Positions 56,305 to 64,000 of a DNA stretch of 64,000 nt are shown here, in pieces. Numbering within the stretch: the first letter of the stretch is position 1; every line of letters starts with the position of its first letter. The translations under genes and the position numbers were made by a program. The stretch spans positions 40,980,423 through 41,044,422 of the forward strand of contig CM033394.1 of NCBI GenBank assembly GCA_019426215.1. Direction: 5' to 3'. The notes beneath the pieces were generated by a model. That model did no database searches. It had not been told where the DNA came from and was given only the letters and a program-made list of their open reading frames with translations. Source of the DNA: Buddleja alternifolia. Lineage: Eukaryota > Streptophyta > Magnoliopsida > Lamiales > Scrophulariaceae.

Positions 56305-57208
56305 GTGACTCTTTTTGTATTTTCCTACTGGCATTATTAATTCACCACGGACATGACAATTCAGTTTTCTCATCTTTCATCCATTTTTCATGATGACTGA
56401 CATTTATTTAAATGGTTCTGAAATTACGAAAGGACGTCGTCAATGCTAGTTGAAGAAACTTAGGGTAAATTTGATCAATGAGTGTCGTGCTTTGTGGGCA
56501 CCTATACAAGAAAAAATAATATTAGTTAAGGTGATATTGTCACGAAATACGTAGTAAATTGAGTTTTTATTTCATTATATAAGGAGTTTTAGTAACAAGA
56601 ATTCTTTTTAAATCGTCACTTTAAAAGCTGTATTCCCACATTTAGGGGCAACTTTATGTTGAGACAAGCATAGTAATAATTATATATGTTGCTATTGAGT
56701 AAAATATGACACCAATTATTAATAGCATCAACGACTTATTTGTTACAAATTTTCATGTGAATGACAACTCATGCAATTTTTATCAGTTCTAACATTTCTT
56801 ATTTGTGTCCAAACAAAGAACTTTGAAAGTCATTATATATTTTAATAACCATTTTTATATTGTTACTTGATAACATTTTTTATATAGTTACTTCAACAAA
56901 AATGATCAATCATTAGATAGACGACGCAACAATTCGTTCTAATAATATTGGTTGGGTTCGGCCAGATTGCACTGAAAGTTCTTTAATTAGATGTTTCGTG
57001 TATAAAACTTTCACCAATGTTATCTAGTTTATTAGTTATACGTCTCTAATTAATTGTTAGTAATAGCTCACTTTACAACAAATATAAAATTGTAGTAAGA
57101 CAATTGTGAAAGTGGACATACGCACTGAACTCATTAATAAAAGCAACGCAATTACAGATCGAAAAAAGATAGGATATAGAGGTTAAGGATAAAGTTGCAA
57201 CGAGGTGG

Positions 57209-57210
<2 letters not shown>
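56256..57210. other. gene-free AT-rich interval
   Basis: Begins with a GT and TA microsatellite (56258-56300). No coding frame, RNA gene or terminal repeat is recognised. Confidence 0.5.
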
Positions 57211-57246
<36 letters not shown>

Positions 57247-57430
57247 GTTGTCCACCCGGTTCACTGAAACTTTGCTCCCACTACATTCGAATCCGACTCG
57301 GGTCGCACACCTGGCAGTGGTGAGCGAGTCTCCCAGCGAAAATTTTCTGCATTTACAAGGTCTCAAACCAGAGACATTGCTTAAGCGGAATCAAGCTGCT
57401 TACCACTCGAATCAACCCTCGTTGGTGTGA
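57211..57430 (-). mobile_element. SINE with a TA-repeat tail (minus strand)
   Basis: On the minus strand GAGTGGTAAGC (A-box-like) and GGTTTGAGACC (B-box-like) are spaced as in tRNA-derived SINEs. The copy ends in the TA run at 57211-57240. A diverged relative lies at about 62030-62170. Confidence 0.6.
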
Positions 57431-57528
57431 TGTAATATATATATATAATCCTCTTGCATGTGTCATTCTTGAGAAAATTTTTTTGAAATACAGCTGTGGG
57501 AATAAAAAGATAAGGGTTCGAACACTTG

Positions 57529-57982
57529 GGCTCTGTTTGGATGTGTTTTCATTTCATTTTCAACTATTATTTTCTAAAATGTATGAGAGAACGTATTTTT
57601 TGATTTTTGTGTGAAAAAAGTGAAAAAAATAGGTTTGTTTGGTTGTGTTTTTTAAAATGATTGAAATTTGTGAGTGTGATGTGTGAAATGATTGAAAAGT
57701 AATGATTAAATGAATAGTATTAGATTTGATGGTGAAGAGAGAGAGAGATATATGATGTTGATGGGTGGAAGAGAGAGAGAGGATGATGATGGTTGGATGT
57801 GAAAGAAAATGTGAGATAAGTGATGTGAAATGTAATTTTAAATAAATGATTGAAATTTCTCGAGAACGTAAAAACAAGAATAAAAATGAAAATATTTTTA
57901 TTTAAAAATAGTATAAACTGTGTATTTTTATTTTCAAATGAAAATGGAAAAAAACATGATGAAAACACAAACAAACATAACC
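57529..57982. mobile_element. Harbinger-like MITE, 454 bp
   Basis: Left end GGCTCTGTTTGGATGTGTTTTC, right end GAAAACACAAACAAACATAACC, and TTG on both sides (57526-57528 and 57983-57985). The interior is AT-rich and non-coding. Confidence 0.8.
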
Positions 57983-58750
57983 TTGATTTCTCATTTAAGA
58001 ATAAAAGGCTGGAATAAAAGGCTGGTGCTGTTTAACCGAATAGTTATTGGCCATTCTTGAGAAGTTCACATGCACATAATTCTAATTCAAAGATAAAAAT
58101 ACAGATCCGATTCTTGGAAATTTCAAATTCATCTTTTACACAAACCTTTTATGAAACAACACCGAGCGTACATTAAGCACGTGTCTGCATGCATGTGGAA
58201 AACTTTTCTATCAGTTTCCTTTCCTCTAATTAATAACTTTATAATTATTCTATAGTTATCTTCTTCCATTTCTTTACTTCTCATAAGTCGAAAATTCCTA
58301 CCAAGTATTTATTTTAATACATATATGCGTCGCATTCTTTTTTTTTTTTTGGGTTTAACAAATTTCATCATTTGCATGATTAATTAATTCCCGTTATTAT
58401 ATTATAAAAGAGTATATATGAACTATACACTCAAGAAAATACTCGAGTGGAATTATTAATACTAAAGGATAGTATGTACAAGAAAATTAACTTATTATTT
58501 AGGGAAAATGACACTTTTCATCCCTCATGTGCCGAGAAAATGGCACTTTAGTCCCCCATGTATAAAAAGTGACATTTTAGTCCCTCATGTGGTAAATATG
58601 TGTCAGCGTGGTCCTTCTCTCCGATTTTCGGCCACTTATTTCCGGCAAACCTTACACGTGATACACACATGGTCACTTACCAGGGGTAAAATTGTCCTTT
58701 CGGCCCCAAAATTTTTCCACCTCCAAAGTCCTCCACTCAGGCGAGAAAAA

Positions 58751-59175
58751 CTGCATATAACCATCAGTGTCATTGAAGTAGCATATGACCCCAGTCCAAT
58801 TTGAGGCACAAGGATCCCCGTCTTACTCCACTTGAGATTCTTGTTGGGATCCTTAAGTTTACGATGAACTGCCAGTAAAGCATCAACTGCAGCAGAAACA
58901 GATCGACAATTAAGTTGTAGTATTTAGTATAAGACCAAAACAAAAAATATGGAGACAAGAAAGTTTTGTTGTTAACTATATATATATATATATTACACAG
59001 TAGGTCTCCTAGCTCATATATAGTCACGTATGCATGCAAACGAAGAAAGGTATAAGCTACTAGCTCTACCTTCTCGTGGATCTGTAATCTGTCCATATGT
59101 GAATGGGAATGGAGGAGAGCAACACAATGCAATTGCAAGAAATATCCCACTCACACAAACTGTCCTCCAAGCCAT
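58751..59175 (-). pseudogene. captured 5' end of an LRR receptor-like kinase gene
   Basis: Exon 1 (59175-59070) encodes a signal peptide (MAWRTVCVSGIFLAIALCC) and the start of the mature protein, ITDPRE. A donor GTAGAG and an acceptor CTGCAG bound a 183-bp intron (58887-59069). Exon 2 (58886 to about 58751) continues in phase with VDALLAVHRKLKDPNKNL and then, one frame over, DPCASNWTGVICYFNDTDGY. This is the N-terminal cap of plant LRR receptor kinases in which TDP-x-E-V-x-AL opens the extracellular part. A one-base gain in a GGGG run near 58821 breaks the frame. LRRs and kinase are absent. Confidence 0.85.
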
Positions 59176-59450
59176 CTATCAATATCTATATATTTGCAAT
59201 TATTGTAGTAGCTTGTATTAGTAAGAAGATATAATGCTAAAATTAGTTTCGTATGTGTTTGAGACAACTAAAGTTAATCATCGTGTATATATACATATAT
59301 AGCCCATGATGACAAAAAAGATAAGATAATCCCCCATCATAGAGATTATCTATATATTATTATTAAGAAGAAAAAAAGGAGGTATGTTGTACGGAGTATA
59401 GGTCCGTAAGGAATGATATACATACATACAAACATACATACATACGGGAA

Positions 59451-59969
59451 TAGGGATGTAAACGAGCCGAGCTCGAGCCGAGCCTGGCGATTTTGCCAGG
59501 CTCGAGCTCGAGCCTGAATACTTGAGCTCACGAGCTCGAGCTCGACAGTTAAAAAATAAGCTTGGCTTGAGCCTGGCTCGCGAGCTTGAGCCTCAATATT
59601 AATTTTTTTTTTTTTTGAAAAGATATTAAATATTTATAATATTTAATATTTATTTTTATTGAATATTATATATATTTAATATATATATAATTAATATTTA
59701 TAATATTTAATATTTATTTTTATTGAATATTATAAATATTTAATATTTATAATATAAAAATAAATATATATTAAAAAATTGAAAAGCTCGCGAGCTTTTT
59801 TCAGAGAGAAAGAGGCTTGAGCTCGAGCTCGACTAAAAGCTCGAGCTCGTGAAACTCGAGCTCGAGTCGAGCTCATTCGAGCTCGACTAACAAGCTCGAG
59901 CTCGAGTCGAGCTCATTCGAACTGAGCCAATAAAGCTCACGAGCTGGCTCGGCTCAAATTACATCCCTA
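59451..59969. mobile_element. hAT-like MITE nested in the Pack-MULE
   Basis: Left end TAGGGATGTAA and right end TTACATCCCTA are inverted, and TACGGGAA flanks both (59443-59450 and 59970-59977), the 8-bp duplication of hAT elements. The arms are built of GAGCTCGAGCTCG-type palindromes around an AT-rich centre. Confidence 0.92.
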
Positions 59970-60743
59970 TACGGGAAAACTCACCACTCCAATGGTATTT
60001 ATATATATATATATGATGGGTACTAGTTAGGAGCATATTATATTACAATCTGTATTGTTATTATTCAATACATACATATATATATATATATTATCATATG
60101 GCAAGTGGGTGCGAGGAAGCAGTCAAAAAAATTAGTAAAGCATTTGGTAGGTAATGATACTGTGCTGTGATAGCCGATAATTTTGGGGCTAAAAGGACAA
60201 TTTTACCCCTGGTAAGTGACCATATGTGTATCACGTGTAAGGTTTGCTGAAAATAAATGGTCACAAATCGGAGAGAAGGACCACGCTGTCACATATTTGC
60301 CACATGAGGGACTAAAATGCCACTTTCTCGGCACATGAAGGACGAAAAGTGTCATTTTTCCTATTATTTAATTAGCAATACAATCATTAAGAAGTCAAGC
60401 TAATTTCCTTAAGAAACAAGTAAAAGAAATTACCATGTATGGATCTATGTAAAAAGGCGAAGGATTATGTGTGAAACGATAATTAGCGAAAACGGTCAAA
60501 CATTTCACATAAATACTAACGATTCTTAAAAACAAAAAGATTAAGCAGTACAACACATGAAAGAGGTTTCCCATACATAAGCTCTATTTAATTAGGGCGA
60601 TAAAACAAAAACAAAAACACAACATATATACATATATATATATATATTATATATATGTGTGTATATATATATATATATATCTATATTTATAAAGGAAAAT
60701 CTTGAGTTTCAGTCGTGTGCAAATCTCTTTAGGAACTTGATAA

Positions 60744-61004
60744 TCATTTTGATGCTTTTTCTCCAGCATGAAGTCCAGAAAAATAGCCCTGAGGATTGCT
60801 TTCAAAACCGGGCCTGGAAATATAATTTCCACCACCTCCCGGAGCCTTCATCGTCCCTGAATCGCAGCCACCTTTTCCTCCACCACCACCGCCACCGCCA
60901 CCGCCACCTCCTTTTCCTCCCCCACCACCACTTCTTGCTCCACCTCCACCACTGCCACCACCTTTTCCTCCTCCCCCACCTTTCCCACCACCTTTGCCTG
61001 ACAT
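60744..61004 (-). CDS. small glycine-rich protein
   Basis: ATG 61004 gives 86 residues: MSGKGGGKGGGGGKGGGSGG, further Gly-Lys repeats, then a non-repetitive C terminus with SGTMKAPGGGGNYISRPGF and NPQGYFSGLHAGEKASK. The unique tail (APGG...YISR..FE.NP..YF..LH) is of the type conserved in small plant Gly-rich proteins of unknown function, so this looks like a real gene rather than a repeat. There is no signal peptide. TA-rich sequence at 61120-61134 could serve as its TATA region. It lies right of the Pack-MULE, in the only stretch of that side not made of transposons. Confidence 0.7.
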   Translation of the reverse strand: MSGKGGGKGGGGGKGGGSGGGGARSGGGGGKGGGGGGGGGGGGKGGCDSGTMKAPGGGGNYISRPGFESNPQGYFSGLHAGEKASK

Positions 61005-61136
61005 TTTATAGTATATGATGATCTTTAGTAGAAGAGAAAATTGTGTATTTAGATCGAAGGGTTCGCTATACAGGAACTCAAAGATGGATATCAAATTATG
61101 AGTAAGCGCACACCCACACACACATATATATATATA

Positions 61137-61575
61137 GGGAAAATTATATTGGTATTGCCTAATTACGGTTTACACCCTTTAAATCAAAATATTACATCTA
61201 ACATCCTGTAGTTTAATATATTAATGTAAGATTGGGCAAAATTCTGTAATGTTCATGAATTAATAAGGTTTCTCAGTTAATTCTCATATTACACTATAAA
61301 TGCTCATATTACACCAAATAGAAATACAAATGCAAGAAATTCAGTAAGTTCAAAAAGTTCTAAACCTAACAAATAACACCACAATTATACTAATCCTAAC
61401 ATATACATTCATACTGTTTACCATGCATAACAAATAACACTCATAATTATACTAATTCGTACAACCTTACATCAATATATAAAAATACATGATGTTAAAT
61501 ATAATATTTTAAATTAAAAATTGTAAATCGTAATTAGGCAATACCTCAAGAATACCCAATGTAATTTTTCATACA
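61137..61575. mobile_element. inverted-repeat MITE, about 435 bp
   Basis: The left arm reads GGGAAAATTATATTGGTATT then GCCTAATTACGGTTTACA, and the right arm is its inverted copy (TGTAAATCGTAATTAGGC, then ATACCCAATGTAATTTTTC). Both flanks are TA repeats, so the target duplication cannot be fixed. The GGGAAAAT ends recall the Mutator-like elements elsewhere in the window. Confidence 0.65.
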
Positions 61576-62029
61576 TATATATATTAAAGGTGCTTGGGTG
61601 GTTAATTACGGCATAACAATATGAGATTAATTTTCCAAAAAATTATTAGTACAATAAAATAATAATTTATTGCCACTATGTGTAACTATTGATAAATTTG
61701 ACATGTAATTAATATTATTATCTGTTGTAGTGAAATTTTGATTGATTGGTGCACAAAGTCCAAAATACATGACGTGATCTGGATAAGATCAGTCCCTCAG
61801 TGGAAAACTTTATTATCTTCTTTAACAAGATAACTATGATTCATGCGATTTTATAACAAAAATCAATGATGTACAGATAAACAAGAAATCTAAGAACAGT
61901 GAAAAAATCACAACGAAAAAGACATTGTGGCCCGGGATGGATATATATCCATTGAAGCTAGATGTGCATGAACATTTCCTTCTTTTTTTTTTTTCCTATT
62001 ACAGTATCTCGATCAATGCTGAACTAATT

Positions 62030-62170
62030 TGTTGGACAATTTGTGTCGCACACCTGGCTTGATGGGTGAGTTTTCCAATAAAAATAACTGCGTACACAAA
62101 AAATCAAATTTGAGATTTTGTTTAAATAGAATCGAGCTATTTATCACTCGTACCAACCATGTTAGTCATG
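62030..62170 (-). mobile_element. diverged SINE relative of 57211-57430
   Basis: Shares GTCGCACACCTGGC and the flanking order with the SINE at 57211-57430, with many substitutions and small losses. Confidence 0.5.
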
Positions 62171-62309
62171 AACATTTCTTAACACTAAAGCTTTTGCATA
62201 GATGTGTTGTAGCTGTCTATTCACGTGCAATAAACTCGATTGAATTGCTAAGCAGAATCCGGTACTCGTCCCCACATATCTATTACTTTTGACACTAAAA
62301 GGAATGGTG

Positions 62310-63130
62310 TAATATATTGGGAAAATTATAAAAGTGGTCATGTAATTATTGGGATGGCAAAATTGATATTGTATTTTTTTTAACCGACAAAATTGGTTCG
62401 GTATTTTTTAAAAACTCATGAATTGAGGATAAATTTTGTTGGGAAAGCTTTAATTTTACACTCAGGATTGCTTATGTGGCTGTAATTTGGGGATTTTTTT
62501 AATTTTCTAGCTAATTTTGCTTAGGTCGACTCAAATGAATTTGCTTACATAGGACTTATTTTGTATATGGGATGCCACATACACACTCATTTGCCAAGTG
62601 GTTCAATCCCGAAATAACAATTGTAAAAAAGAAACAAATGGAAATTTAAAAAAAAAATTAATATATGAACAAAATATATACAAATAGATAAGTTAATACT
62701 TAAAATAGATTATTAAATAATTTTAGCAAATAAAAAAATTATTTAATATTACTAATTTATTTGCTAATGTTAAAGTTGTTACTAATTCAATATTCTGAGA
62801 GAGAAGAAATCTTATTTTGTCAGAAAATAATTGCTAAAAGTTTAATAAGGACAAAAATTGTGTATAAATTGTCATTTATAATAATTATTGACAATAAAAT
62901 TGTTATAACTCGATAATTACTTTGTGATACATGTTTAGTGATAAAATAATATAGTTGTCACTATATTTATTTTGTTATTAAGTTTTCACTAAATATGTAT
63001 CACCAAATATATTGATGACAACTTTGAAATAATTTTGTCACACTACAAGATAATGAAATATTAGTGACAAAATATCAAGTGTCAAAATTAAAGTTCTCAC
63101 TATTACAAATATTAAGTGACAAAATTTTTT
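62310..63130. other. gene-free interval
   Basis: Starts with a GGGAAAATTATAAAAGTGG block like one arm of the Mutator-type elements, with no partner. The rest is AT-rich with repeated GTGACAA-type words. No gene is seen. Confidence 0.45.
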
Positions 63131-64000
63131 GGGTATATTTGGTTATGTTTCCAACTTGAAAATATATGTTTGGTCCAAAATTCTCATCAAACAATGTTTG
63201 GTTTACACAATATTTCATTAAAAATATACTATTTTTTTTATCCAAAAAAATATAATAATTATTTTCATTTTACTACACCTACTTTGTCCCTACACTCTTC
63301 CTTATATATTTTCTGTTTCTTCTCTCTCCTCTCTATCTCTCTCTCTCTTTGTCCCCTCTCTATCTCATTCTCTCTCCTCTCTTCTTTAATTTAAAAAGTT
63401 TCTCCCTCATCTCTTTGTCCACTATCCCGCTGTCTCTCCTCTCTATCCCCCTCCCCTCTTTGTCTCTCTCTCTCCTCTCCATTTCGATCTCTCTTTTCTC
63501 TCTCTCTCCTCTCTCCCCCTCTCTCTTCTCTTTCACCTTTCAACGTCTACCTTTTTTTTTTTTCCCAATTTAGTATTTTTTTATAAAACAAATTTTCTTT
63601 AATTTCATAAAATATTTTACCATTAAAATTTAAAATAGAAAAATTTTGTTTTGTTTGTAATTCTATTATGAAAAATAGTACTAATGAAACATAGATTGAA
63701 ATTTATGGAGTCTTCTAAAGTAAAACTCTAATTTTTTTTCCACAAATTAGTTATAGTGAAAGTGTTTAGATTTATATATATCTATATTTATATATATATA
63801 TATATGGTATTTGTAAATATTATTTTAAAGTTTTACTCATTTGTGGCTGTGTATAATTTATCTCATGGCTAAATTTGTGATTTGATTGTGTGTGGATAGA
63901 GAAATACATGTGTGTTACCCATGTTTATATGTGTGTGTTTTGTCATTGCCAATTTTTTAAAAGTTTTCTTAATGTGTATTATTTTGAAAAAAAAAAAGGT
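63131..64000. mobile_element. Harbinger-like element, left part, running off the window
   Basis: GGGTATATTTGGTTATG and about 180 bp after it match the left arm at 52633. A CT-rich run (63300-63540) and AT-rich core follow, as in the related elements. No right end is reached before the window closes. Confidence 0.6.

Larger units (their letters stand above)
58502..60361. mobile_element. Pack-MULE carrying a receptor-kinase gene fragment
   Basis: Ends beginning GGGAAAATGACACTTTTC at the left and their inverted copy at the right extend about 200 bp. TATTATTTA flanks both (58493-58501 and 60362-60370), the 9-bp duplication of Mutator elements. Inside lie the 5' end of an LRR receptor-like kinase gene in minus orientation (58751-59175) and a later hAT insertion (59451-59969). 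There is no transposase, so movement needed an autonomous MULE elsewhere. Confidence 0.92.

Noticed and set aside
63044..63130. CACTACAAGATAATG as the end of a second CACTA element
   Set aside because: No inverted partner end and no 3-bp duplication could be found, and the surrounding words occur on both sides of it.
63300..63580. Ser/Leu-rich frames in the CT-repeat
   Set aside because: They are translations of a CT microsatellite inside a MITE-like element.
1..64000. CRISPR arrays, tRNA genes, rRNA genes and bacterial operons
   Set aside because: None was seen. The tRNA-like boxes found belong to SINEs and the tRNA-complementary words are retroelement primer sites.

Overview
The window is nuclear DNA of a flowering plant, most likely a eudicot. 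It is AT-rich and built mainly of nested transposable elements, with an intronless NAC gene present twice, a small glycine-rich protein gene, a captured receptor-kinase gene fragment and an integrated plant pararetrovirus. Nothing in it is bacterial, and the species cannot be named from the sequence. Layout, left: 331-6621 is a decayed minus-strand Ty3/gypsy chromovirus with both LTRs, a 5-bp target duplication, a primer-binding site and a C-terminal chromodomain. A 593-bp TRIM (miniature LTR element) sits inside its gag-pol. A Ty1/copia scrap follows near 7.0 kb. From 8985 to 22129 runs a Tourist/Harbinger-like element with TAA on both sides. Its AT-rich core has been opened by a 5' Tat-like gypsy fragment (9431 to about 12300) and by an endogenous caulimovirid (13140-21576). 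The viral insert is one whole circular genome (7663 bp) plus about 775 bp of terminal redundancy. It keeps recognisable coat, zinc-knuckle, protease, reverse transcriptase, RNase H and second-ORF coding, all broken, and no movement-protein core is visible. Middle: 22200-29392 is a host segment made of Mutator-like inverted-repeat elements (called A) and a NAC gene region (called B). A second copy of both parts occurs at 42369-48404 in the permuted order B'-A'. B' is preceded by gag-pol and the 3' LTR of a Tat-lineage gypsy element (29493-42163), and A' is followed by that element's 5' LTR and gag (48405 to about 50246). The whole block 29493-50246 reads as a circularly permuted segment with about 700 bp of terminal redundancy. 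The Tat element is itself split by a 3.36-kb CACTA transposon and carries a spliced antisense gene. Copy A-B has an 1146-bp Mutator-like element where B' is empty. B' has a SINE and the LTR element where A-B is empty. Right: 50247 to about 51560 holds an unassigned compact ORF cluster on the minus strand, including a 178-codon open frame without an ATG. It is followed by two abutting Harbinger-like MITEs, a copia remnant, hAT-like and SINE copies, a MITE, and a Pack-MULE (58502-60361) that carries the 5' exons of an LRR receptor kinase and a nested hAT MITE. A glycine-rich protein gene (60744-61004) and more MITE sequence end the window. Function: the genes that look intact are the two NAC copies and the glycine-rich protein. 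The rest records repeated insertion, rearrangement and decay, with most in-frame stops explainable by C-to-T change as expected of methylated plant repeats.
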